Shown here: in pieces, positions 24,836 to 32,253 of the stretch
Layout of the letters: each line of letters begins with the position of its first letter
How positions within the stretch are numbered: the first letter of the stretch is position 1
Origin: Ectothiorhodospiraceae bacterium WFHF3C12
GTDB lineage: Bacteria > Pseudomonadota > Gammaproteobacteria > Nitrococcales > Nitrococcaceae
Direction of reading: 5' to 3'
Length of the DNA: 36,488 nucleotides
NCBI GenBank assembly: GCA_013519935.1
Contig: JACDUA010000047.1
Location: 1-36,488, forward strand
Notes under the pieces: model-generated
Seen by the model: only the letters and a program-made list of their open reading frames with translations
Database searches by the model: none
What the model was told of the DNA's origin: nothing
Position numbers and translations under genes: made by a program

Positions 24836-26638
24836 ATGTCTGAGAGAGCCATTCGCATCGGCGGCGCCTCCGGGTACTGGGGCGACACCGCCATCGGTCC
24901 CTTCCAGCTCGTCGAGGCGGGGGACGTGGATTACCTGATCTTCGACTACCTGGCGGAGATCACCATGTCCATCCTGGCCAAGGCCCGGGAGAAGGATCCC
25001 CAGGGCGGCTACGCCACCGATTTCATCTCGCGGGTCATGAAGCCGCTGATCACGCAGATCGCCGAGAAGCGGATCAAGGTGCTGGCCAACGCCGGCGGCG
25101 TGAACCTGCAGGCCTGCCGGGAGGCGCTGGAGCAGGTGGCGAAGGACGCCGGGGTGGACCTGAAGATCGGCACCGTCGAGGGCGACAACCTGCTGCCCCG
25201 GCTGGAGGAGCTGCGCGGCATGGACATCCGGGAAATGGGCACCGGGGAACCGCTGCCGGACCAGGTCATGAGCGTCAACGCCTACCTGGGCGCCTTCCCC
25301 ATCGCCGCCGCCCTCGACGCCGGCGCCGACATCGTGGTCACGGGCCGCTGCGTGGACAGCGCCCTGGCAGTGGCGCCGCTGATCCACGAGTTCGGCTGGC
25401 GGCCGGACGACTACGACCGGCTCGCCGCCGGCGGCCTGGTGGGCCACGTCATCGAGTGCGGTGCCCAGGCCACCGGCGGCAACTTCACGGACTGGGACGA
25501 GACCTGGGAAGACTGGGAGAACACCGGTTTCCCCATCGCCGAGGTGGGCGCCGACGGCAGCTTCGTGCTTACCAAGCCGCCCGGCACCGGCGGCGCGGTG
25601 ACCCCCTTCACGGCGGGCGAGCAGATGCTCTACGAGATCGGCGATCCCGGCGCCTACGCGCTGCCCGACGTCATCTGCGATTTCACCGGCGTGACCATGG
25701 AGCAGGCCGCCGAGGACCGGGTGCTGATCCAGGGCGCGCGGGGCTACGAGCCCACCGCGACTTACAAGGTAAGCGCCACCTATCCCGACGGCTTCGGCTG
25801 CGTCGGCGTGTTCACCATCGCCGGCCGGCGGGCGGCGGAGAAGGCACGCCGCCAGGGCCAGGCGGTGCTGAACAAGACCCGGGACATGCTGCAGCGCGCC
25901 GGGCTTGGCGATTACACCAAGACCGCGCTGCAGCTGGTGGGCACGGAGCATCTCTACGGCGACCAGGCCCGCCCGGAGGCCCGCGAGAACCGCGAGGTGG
26001 TGCTGCGGCTGGGGATCCACCATCCCCGCCGGGAAGGCGCGGACATCTTCTCCAAGGAGTTCGTGGGCGCCGGACTGTCCATGGCGCCGGGTCTGACGGG
26101 GCTGTCCCCCGGCCGGCCCCGGCCCACGCCCATAGTGCGGCTGTTCTCCTTCCTCCTGGACAAGGACGCCGTGCCGGTGGACGTGCGCGTCGGCGGCGAG
26201 CCGGTGTCCGTGCCCCACACCGTTGCCCGCGGCAACGGCGTCATCCCGGCCGGATCCGCGACCCCGGGGCCGACGCCGGAGGCCGAAGGCGAGACCGTGG
26301 AAGTACCCCTGTACCGCCTGGCGGTGGCCCGCAGCGGCGACAAGGGCGACAAAGCCAACATCGGCGTCATCGCCCGGAAGCCGGAATACCTGCCCTACCT
26401 GCGCGCGGCGCTGACGCCGGCTTTCGTGGGCCGGTACTTCAGCCACGTGACGCGGGGCGAGGTGGAACGCTTCGACCTGCCGGGCACCCAAGCCATGAAC
26501 TTCCTGCTGCATGAATCCCTGGACGGGGGGGGCGTGGCCTCGCTGCATCTCGACCCGCAGGCCAAGACCTACGCCCAGGTATTGCTGGACGCCCCGATTC
26601 CCGTTCCCCGGGAGAAGCCCGCCGAATGGGGGATCTAG
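24836..26638 (+). CDS. AtuA-family protein (DUF1446 plus C-terminal ferredoxin-like domain)
   Basis: 600 residues. The large N-terminal domain starts IRIGGASGYWGDT (6-18), includes VLANAGGVN and VTGRCVDSALAVAP, and spans about 1-450. A C-terminal domain (about 488-600) carries SGDKGDKANIG (500-510). This two-part layout is that of AtuA from the acyclic terpene utilisation cluster of Pseudomonas, where the protein is needed for citronellol/geraniol growth but its reaction is unknown. No signal peptide, so cytosolic. GGAGC lies about 7 bases before the ATG and overlaps the end of the dehydrogenase gene region. Followed after 119 bp by the TRAP binding protein. Strong marker that the pathway handles a branched or terpenoid-like acid, but not proof. 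Confidence 0.93.
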   Translation: MSERAIRIGGASGYWGDTAIGPFQLVEAGDVDYLIFDYLAEITMSILAKAREKDPQGGYATDFISRVMKPLITQIAEKRIKVLANAGGVNLQACREALEQVAKDAGVDLKIGTVEGDNLLPRLEELRGMDIREMGTGEPLPDQVMSVNAYLGAFPIAAALDAGADIVVTGRCVDSALAVAPLIHEFGWRPDDYDRLAAGGLVGHVIECGAQATGGNFTDWDETWEDWENTGFPIAEVGADGSFVLTKPPGTGGAVTPFTAGEQMLYEIGDPGAYALPDVICDFTGVTMEQAAEDRVLIQGARGYEPTATYKVSATYPDGFGCVGVFTIAGRRAAEKARRQGQAVLNKTRDMLQRAGLGDYTKTALQLVGTEHLYGDQARPEARENREVVLRLGIHHPRREGADIFSKEFVGAGLSMAPGLTGLSPGRPRPTPIVRLFSFLLDKDAVPVDVRVGGEPVSVPHTVARGNGVIPAGSATPGPTPEAEGETVEVPLYRLAVARSGDKGDKANIGVIARKPEYLPYLRAALTPAFVGRYFSHVTRGEVERFDLPGTQAMNFLLHESLDGGGVASLHLDPQAKTYAQVLLDAPIPVPREKPAEWGI

Positions 26639-26757
26639 GTTCGTGTCGCGCCAGGGACGGCGGACACCCATTGACGACGACCCAAGCGCCACGAACGCCG
26701 GATCAGCGTGAGGCGGTGCCCCGAGAAAAACAGCGCGGTATCACGACGAGGTGTGTC

Positions 26758-27918
26758 ATGAAATACACAAGGTCCTTCCTGAGAGTTGCGTTGTCCGGCC
26801 TGATCGGCGCGGGCGCCCTGCTGGGCTCGGCGGCTTCGGCCGAGGAGCTTCGCTATGCCATGGGCATGCCCCCGGGCTCCATCTCCGCGCAGATCGGCGA
26901 GGACTACGCGGAGGCCGTCAAGGAGTACTCCGACGGCGAAGTCACGGTGAAGGTCTACCCGCTGTCCCTGCTCAACTTCGCCGAAACCTCGGCGGGCGTG
27001 CGCGACGGCATCGCCGACATCGGCTATCTCCTGGCCCCCTACTTCCCCTCCGAATACCCGCACTTCAACATGATCGCCGAGGCGTCGATGGTCCTGACCC
27101 TCATGGGCGAGGAGGTCCGCGGCAGGGAGGGCATGGCCTACGTGGGCGCCATGTCGGAGTTCGTCTTCTTCGACTGCCCCGAATGCAACCAGGACTTCGC
27201 GGACCAGAACCAGGTCTTCACCGGCAGCACCGGCAGCTCGCCCTACATCCTCCAGTGCACCGAGCCGGTCACCACCATCGAGGACGTCAAGGGCAAGCGC
27301 CTACGGGTGGGCGCGGCCAGCTGGTCGCGCTGGGCGGAGGACATCGGCGCCGTGCCGGTGACCATGTCCGCCAACGAGATGCTGGAGGCCCTGGACCAGG
27401 GCGTCGTCGACTGCATCGTGCTGTCCGTGCCGGAGATCCGCAATTTCGGCCTCGGCGATACGGTCACCGACATCACCCGCGTGGTGCCGGGCGGCATCTT
27501 CGCCGGAACGGCGGTGACCAACTTCAACCGCGACACCTGGCAGTCGCTGAACGACAACGAGCGCGCGGCGCTGCTGCGGGCCGGGGCCATCACCTCCGCG
27601 GCCACCCCCTGGGAATACCACAAGCGCCACGAGACCATCCTCGCCGAGATGGAGCAGGAAGGCGCCGAAGTCCACGACCCGGACCCGGCCCTGGTCGAGG
27701 AGATCCGGGCGTTCACCCGGGAGGACATGGAGACCATCGCCGAGAACTATAGCGACAAGCACGGCGTGGAGCGGGGCGAGGAAATGATCGCCCGCTTCCG
27801 GGAGCTCCTCGACAAGTGGGTCGGCCTGGTCCAGGACGTGGACAGCCGCCAGGAGCTGGTGGATCTGTACTGGGAGGAGATCTTCTCCCGCGTGGATCCC
27901 GCCACCCACGGGATGTAG
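26758..27918 (+). CDS. TRAP transporter solute-binding protein (with its membrane subunits)
   Basis: 386 residues. Signal peptide 1-28 with SAASA cleavage site; mature protein periplasmic. The substrate-anchoring Arg lies in GKRLRVGA (179-186). Cysteines at 140, 143, 167 and 219 match those of the orphan paralogue at 5808. GAGGTG lies about 5 bases before the ATG; the reading frame extends upstream but without family similarity. Followed by a stem-loop and then DctQ- and DctM-type genes, so this is the complete transporter of the window. The placement between AtuA-family and ligase genes indicates that it imports the acid activated by the ligases (inference). Confidence 0.95.
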   Translation: MKYTRSFLRVALSGLIGAGALLGSAASAEELRYAMGMPPGSISAQIGEDYAEAVKEYSDGEVTVKVYPLSLLNFAETSAGVRDGIADIGYLLAPYFPSEYPHFNMIAEASMVLTLMGEEVRGREGMAYVGAMSEFVFFDCPECNQDFADQNQVFTGSTGSSPYILQCTEPVTTIEDVKGKRLRVGAASWSRWAEDIGAVPVTMSANEMLEALDQGVVDCIVLSVPEIRNFGLGDTVTDITRVVPGGIFAGTAVTNFNRDTWQSLNDNERAALLRAGAITSAATPWEYHKRHETILAEMEQEGAEVHDPDPALVEEIRAFTREDMETIAENYSDKHGVERGEEMIARFRELLDKWVGLVQDVDSRQELVDLYWEEIFSRVDPATHGM

Positions 27919-27931
27919 CAGCGGCGGCGCG

Positions 27932-27957
27932 CCGCGGCGGGGACGGAACCGCCGCGG
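27932..27957 (+). other. Stem-loop between binding-protein and membrane-subunit genes
   Basis: CCGCGGCGG (27932-27940) / CCGCCGCGG (27949-27957), perfect 9-bp stem, 8-base loop, no T-run. Such hairpins often let the binding protein be made in excess over the membrane subunits by protecting the 5' part of the mRNA. Confidence 0.5.
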
Positions 27958-28038
27958 CCGCCGTCCGGCTCTGGCGCCCTAGCCGAACGTGCGACATCAG
28001 GCCCGCGGCCGGAGATCAGCAAGAGGCACAGTCAAGTC

Positions 28039-28584
28039 ATGCTCTATCGCCTGGGTCGGTTACTCGCGGCAATCACCAACGTCACGACGGTCATCGGCGG
28101 TCTGGCCATCGCCCTGATGATGTTCCATGTAACGGCCGCCGTGGCGGCAAGGTACCTGTTCGGTACGCCGCTGCCCGGCACCATCACCATCGTCTCCTAC
28201 TACTACATGCTCATCGCCGCTTTCATTCCGCTGGCCTACGCGGAACAGAAAGAGGCGCACATCTCCGTCGAGGTCCTCACCGAACGCCTGCCGGCGGGTC
28301 TGCAGCGACACCTGGCCGGCTGGGGGCTGCTGCTGTCGGCGGCGGCATTCACGGTGCTGACCTGGCGCACCTGGCTCGAAGCCGTGGGCAAATACGCCGA
28401 CGGCGCATCGGTGGTCCAGGGCAACACCAGCATCATGGTCTGGCCCACCTACTTCGTGCTGCCCGTCGGTTTCGGGCTGATGGCGCTGGTGGCCGTGTAC
28501 AAGTTCCTGCTCTACCTCACCGGCGCGCGCTCGGGTCTGGACGAACATCGCGCCCGGCCCGAGGAGATCGAGACCGCGGAATAG
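28039..28584 (+). CDS. TRAP transporter small membrane subunit (DctQ type)
   Basis: 181 residues with four predicted membrane helices: about 9-35, 48-70, 90-112 and 131-157. The short loop AYAEQKEAHISVEVLTERLP after helix 2 is the DctQ signature region (xxKxxxHIxVD/E). It pairs with DctM to form the sodium-coupled inner-membrane transporter. Ribosome-binding site AAGAGG lies further than usual (about 11 bases). Located 120 bp after the binding protein and 19 bp before DctM. Confidence 0.93.
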   Translation: MLYRLGRLLAAITNVTTVIGGLAIALMMFHVTAAVAARYLFGTPLPGTITIVSYYYMLIAAFIPLAYAEQKEAHISVEVLTERLPAGLQRHLAGWGLLLSAAAFTVLTWRTWLEAVGKYADGASVVQGNTSIMVWPTYFVLPVGFGLMALVAVYKFLLYLTGARSGLDEHRARPEEIETAE

Positions 28585-28603
28585 CTGGAAGGCAAAACTC
28601 AAA

Positions 28604-29914
28604 ATGAGCGACGTAGAAATCGGCCTTACCGCGCTGGGGGTGCTCGTCGCCCTGATCGCCCTGCGGGTACCCATCGGAATCGCCCTGCTCACCGTATCGT
28701 TCGCCGGTTTGTGGATACTCATGGGCTGGCGCGTGGCCTGGGGCTCGCTGGGCATCATCCCGTACCAGTTCGCCTCCAACTGGGTGCTCTCGTCCGTACC
28801 CATGTTCCTGCTGCTGGGCTTCATGTGCTACCACACCCAGCTCACCCAGGGCCTGTTCCGGGCGGCGCGATTATGGCTTTCCGCCATCCCCGGCGGCATG
28901 GCCATCGCCGCCATATTCGGCTCCGCAGGCTTTGCCGCCGTATCCGGCTCGTCCGTGGCGTGTTCGGCCGCCATGGGCCGCATCGCGGTGCCGGAGATGA
29001 TCAAGCATCGGTATCACCCGGAGCTGGCCACCGGCACGGTGGCGGTGGCGGGCACCATTGGCGCGCTGATCCCGCCGTCCATCATCATGATCCTGTACGG
29101 CATCATCGCCGAGGTGCCCATCACGGGCCTGTTCCTCGGCGGCATCAGCGCCGGGTTGCTGACCACCGTGGGGTATATCGTCGTCGTGCTGGTCCGGGTC
29201 AAGCTCAACCCGGCGCTGGCGCCCCCCATCGACGAGAAGATTCCAACCTGGGAGAAGGTCGCCGCGCTGAAGGAGACCTGGCCGGTCATCCTCATAATGA
29301 TCGGCATATTCGGCGGCCTCTTCGGCGGCGTGTTCACGCCCACCGAGGCCGGAGCGGTGGGTGCTTTCCTGTCCGTGGTCGTCGCCGCGGTCAAGCGCTC
29401 GCTGAACTGGGAGCGCTTCCGCAACGCCGTGACGGAGACGCTGCTGACCACCGGCGCGCTGATCATCATCGCCGTGGGCGCCAGCCTGCTGACGCGCTTT
29501 CTCGCCCTGTCCGGCGCGGGCGGCTATCTCTCCGAGCTCATCATCGGCATGGATGCCAGCACGACGGTGCTGATGCTGGCCATCGTGGTGGTGTACCTGC
29601 TGCTGGGCATGTTCCTGGAGCCCATCGGCGCCATGCTGCTGACCCTGCCCATCGTGCTGCCCATAGTCAGCGAGGCGGGGCTGAGCCTGCTGTGGTTCGG
29701 GGTGTTGCTCACCAAGCTGCTCGAGATCGGCATGATCACGCCGCCCATCGGCATGAACGTATTCGTCATCAAGGGCGTGGTGCGGGATCTCGCATCCACC
29801 ACCAGCATCTTCAAGGGCATCTTCTGGTTCCTGGTCATGGACCTGGCCGTGATGCTGTTCCTGATGCTCTATCCCGATTTCATTCTCTACCTGCCCGAGA
29901 ACTTCGGTCGGTAG
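28604..29914 (+). CDS. TRAP transporter large permease subunit (DctM type)
   Basis: 436 residues, about 11-12 membrane helices. Signature segments include IFGSAGFAAVSGSSVA near the N-terminal hairpin, GTIGALIPPSIIMILYG (half-way helix break), FTPTEAGAVGAF and MITPPIGMNVFVIKG near the C-terminus; the two TP/PPS and TPP segments are the transport core repeats. It moves the ligand delivered by the binding proteins with sodium. 28 bp upstream of ligase 3, so operonic. Confidence 0.95.
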   Translation: MSDVEIGLTALGVLVALIALRVPIGIALLTVSFAGLWILMGWRVAWGSLGIIPYQFASNWVLSSVPMFLLLGFMCYHTQLTQGLFRAARLWLSAIPGGMAIAAIFGSAGFAAVSGSSVACSAAMGRIAVPEMIKHRYHPELATGTVAVAGTIGALIPPSIIMILYGIIAEVPITGLFLGGISAGLLTTVGYIVVVLVRVKLNPALAPPIDEKIPTWEKVAALKETWPVILIMIGIFGGLFGGVFTPTEAGAVGAFLSVVVAAVKRSLNWERFRNAVTETLLTTGALIIIAVGASLLTRFLALSGAGGYLSELIIGMDASTTVLMLAIVVVYLLLGMFLEPIGAMLLTLPIVLPIVSEAGLSLLWFGVLLTKLLEIGMITPPIGMNVFVIKGVVRDLASTTSIFKGIFWFLVMDLAVMLFLMLYPDFILYLPENFGR

Positions 29915-29942
29915 GGGGTAGAACCGCCGGCCGGGGGTTGCC

Positions 29943-31613
29943 ATGGATCAGTTGCTGACGCAGCGAATGCTCGCCAACGCCTGGTACCACCACAGCACCC
30001 AGGCGCTGTTCAATGAGACCTGCCAGAGGCGCGCCGGCCATCCGGCCATCGTATTCGATGGTACGGAAATCACCTTCGGGGCGCTGAAGACGCGGGTGGA
30101 TGCCCTCTCCATGGGGTTGATGGCCCTCGGCGTCGGACGCGGCGACGTGGTCTCCACCCTGCCGAGCCCCACCCCCGAGTTCGCGGCGCTATACCTCGCC
30201 ACCCTCCAGGTGGGCGCGGTGGTGAATCCCCTGAACCTGCTGTGGGGCGTTGAGGAGCTCGCCGGGGTGCTCCCGCGCAACAATCCCAGGCTGATCGTGA
30301 CCGTGGACGAGTACGCCGGGCGGGACTACCTGGCGCTGCTGCACGAAGCGCTGCCGGATCTCGAGCTCGGCGCGCAAGGGGCCCGCTCGGCCACCGTGCC
30401 GGCACTGCGCCGGATGGTCACCGTGAGCCGTCAGGGCCGCCGGCACACCGGGCTGATGGACTTTGACGAACTGGCGGTGGAGCCGACGGCGGGGTGGCGG
30501 TCACGGCTGGACGGGCGGTTGGCGGAGGCCCGGCCCACGGACATCCAGTTCATGTGCCAGACCTCTGGCACCACGGGCCTGTCCAAGAGCGCGCTGTGGG
30601 ACCATCGCCCGCCGCTCGCCACGGTCAACTTCGGCGCCCGGAACATGGGCTATACCCCCGAGGAGCGCTACATGAACCTGGCGCCCTTCTACCACAACAG
30701 CGGCATCACGGCGCTCAACCTGAACCTGGTCTACGCCGGCAGCACGCTGATCCTCATGGAGCGCTTCGATCCCGCCGAGGCGCTGCGGCTCATCGAGCGC
30801 TACCGGGCCACCTCCACGTTCGGATTCGACGCCCATTTCCAGGCCATGCGCCGGGAACCGTCCTTCGATCCCGAGCGCTTCACCATCGACAAGCTCATGC
30901 TGGCCGGCGAGCCTCGAACCTACGACCTGGTCCGCTCCATGTGCCCGGCCGGCGCGACCATCAACAATCTCTACGCCCAGACCGAAAACGGCCCGCTGGT
31001 CTCCCTCGGCGAGCACGACTGCATGGATGAGCGGCTGAAGAAGTACACCCACGGTCGGCCGGTGCCCGGGGTCGAGGTGGTCATCAAGGACATCGACACC
31101 GGCGAGCCCGTGCCACAGGGGACTGCGGGCGAGATCTGCTACCGCAGCCCGTTCCTGTTCCGCGGCTACCATAGCCAGCCCGAGGAAGTGGAAAAGGCCT
31201 TCGATGACGACGGCTATTTCCACAGCGGCGATTTCGGCCATCTGGATGCCGGCTACGTGACCTTTCTCGGGCGCCTCGGCGGCGTCATCAAGTCCGGCGG
31301 CGAGAACGTCTCCACGGTCCGGGTGACCAACCTGCTGCTGGAGCGCTTTCCGGAGGCCTTCGACGACGTCAAGGCACTGGGCGTGCCCGACGAATACTGG
31401 GGCACCATGCTGGTGGCTTTCGTGCGGCCGGCCGAAGGCCATTCGCTGGCGCCCACTCGCGAGCTACGGGCCCAGTGCAAGGGCCATCTGGCCGACTACG
31501 AGATCCCCCGCGCCTTCCTGCCGTGGACCGACGCCTGGCCCACCACCCCCGAGGGCAAGATCGATTTCAAACGCCTGCAGCGGGACGCGGAAGAACAGCT
31601 CAAACCCGCCTGA
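29943..31613 (+). CDS. AMP-dependent acyl-CoA synthetase/ligase (ligase 3, divergent hinge)
   Basis: 556 residues. P-loop QTSGTTGLSKS (206-216), YAQTE (344-348), HSGD (427-430) and catalytic Lys539 in TPEGKIDFKR are present. The hinge motif is unusual: GRLGGVIKSGGENVST replaces the normal RxKDxxxxGGENVxPxE, with Gly where the conserved Asp/Lys would be and Ser-Thr-Val-Arg in place of the PxEV. The fold is still clearly ANL. It may therefore differ in the thioester half-reaction or in substrate. Last gene of the 22019-31613 block. Confidence 0.92.
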   Translation: MDQLLTQRMLANAWYHHSTQALFNETCQRRAGHPAIVFDGTEITFGALKTRVDALSMGLMALGVGRGDVVSTLPSPTPEFAALYLATLQVGAVVNPLNLLWGVEELAGVLPRNNPRLIVTVDEYAGRDYLALLHEALPDLELGAQGARSATVPALRRMVTVSRQGRRHTGLMDFDELAVEPTAGWRSRLDGRLAEARPTDIQFMCQTSGTTGLSKSALWDHRPPLATVNFGARNMGYTPEERYMNLAPFYHNSGITALNLNLVYAGSTLILMERFDPAEALRLIERYRATSTFGFDAHFQAMRREPSFDPERFTIDKLMLAGEPRTYDLVRSMCPAGATINNLYAQTENGPLVSLGEHDCMDERLKKYTHGRPVPGVEVVIKDIDTGEPVPQGTAGEICYRSPFLFRGYHSQPEEVEKAFDDDGYFHSGDFGHLDAGYVTFLGRLGGVIKSGGENVSTVRVTNLLLERFPEAFDDVKALGVPDEYWGTMLVAFVRPAEGHSLAPTRELRAQCKGHLADYEIPRAFLPWTDAWPTTPEGKIDFKRLQRDAEEQLKPA

Positions 31614-31687
31614 ACGCCCGCGTTCCGGTCGTGCTGAGATGACCGAAACCTGACACGCCGGCAGTTCCCGTGCGCCAGTTCACTTTA

Positions 31688-31716
31688 TTGCGCCGCACAA
31701 CCGGCTGCGATATTAT
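31688..31716 (+). promoter_or_regulatory. Sigma-70 promoter for the small basic protein
   Basis: TTGCGC (31688-31693), 17-bp spacer, TATTAT (31711-31716); predicted start near 31723, leader about 33 bases. The -10 lies inside a TGCGATA-TTA-TTATCGCA dyad (about 31706-31723), a possible operator. The 31614-31687 stretch shows only a weak hairpin after ligase 3. Confidence 0.65.
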
Positions 31717-31755
31717 TATCGCAATTGGTGCAGCGCAGCAGAGAGCACATTCAGC

Positions 31756-31926
31756 ATGACCGATCCGACCTACGTCGACCTCATTTCCCGGTACGTGGAC
31801 GAGCCCAATGCACGGGCCCGGCAGCAAACACGGCGCGTCGAAGACCTGCAGACGGTCGTCAAGCGTGCCCGCGCCGAACGCTCCGCCTTCCTGAGCAACC
31901 TGTTCCGGCGGCACAAGCAGGCCTGA
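31756..31926 (+). CDS. Small 56-residue basic protein of unknown function
   Basis: ATG at 31756, stop TGA at 31924-31926. The sequence starts MTDPTYVDLISRY, has a basic, probably coiled/amphipathic middle (ARARQQTRRVEDLQTVVKRA) and ends AFLSNLFRRHKQA. No signal peptide, membrane segment, Cys or metal motif. Support comes from the well-placed promoter, the GAGAG about 10 bases before the ATG, and a hairpin just after the stop. It resembles no family I can name. It could be a regulatory or nucleic-acid-associated small protein, or a short DUF-type protein. Its neighbours are ligase 3 and the GGDEF-EAL gene, neither with an obvious link. Confidence 0.6.
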   Translation: MTDPTYVDLISRYVDEPNARARQQTRRVEDLQTVVKRARAERSAFLSNLFRRHKQA

Positions 31927-32253
31927 CCGAGATCGGCTTTCGGCCCGGCCATCCCGGCCGGTTCGTCTCCCCTTCGTCGCCTGCCGGCTTCCGCCGGCCT
32001 ACCGACCCATTCCGGCGAGCCATGAGCCCGGGTACTGGTTCTCAGTTTCCCGGGACGCAGTCCTGATAGCTTCTACCAAAGTGGGCAGCCATATGCCCCT
32101 GGGAACGGGGGAAAGTGTGGCAGCTGCCGCCACGGGCCGCAGCGGCGTTACGCCCCGGGGATATGGTGTGATGGGTGCGCGAGTTGAAACGACCCGCGCC
32201 ACGACAGGGGGCAGGGTTCCGCGAGCAATGATCACCGAGCTTCGGGCCGTGGA
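31927..32253 (+). other. Unassigned leader of the GGDEF-EAL gene
   Basis: 327 bp without a credible gene. Besides the hairpins at 31945 and 31983 it holds several short dyads, e.g. GGGCA/TGCCC and GGCAGCTGCC, in the last 170 bp before the ATG. It contains GGGACGCA, a piece of the c-di-GMP-I riboswitch, but the rest of that motif is missing. Possibly a structured 5' leader. Confidence 0.35.
31945..31961 (+). terminator. Hairpin after the small basic protein gene
   Basis: CCGGCC (31945-31950) / GGCCGG (31956-31961) with 5-base loop, followed by a pyrimidine-rich run (TTCGTCTCCCCTTCG). A second short hairpin GCCGGC-TTCC-GCCGGC lies at 31983-31998. Weak terminators at best. Confidence 0.4.

Noticed and set aside
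23672-26692. A 1006-residue minus-strand open frame
   Set aside because: Antisense to an acyl-CoA dehydrogenase and the AtuA-family gene, with low-complexity composition and no motif.
31999-32253. c-di-GMP-I riboswitch upstream of the GGDEF-EAL gene
   Set aside because: Only GGGACGCA matches. The following AAGCC segment, the tetraloop and receptor, and the second stem are not found.
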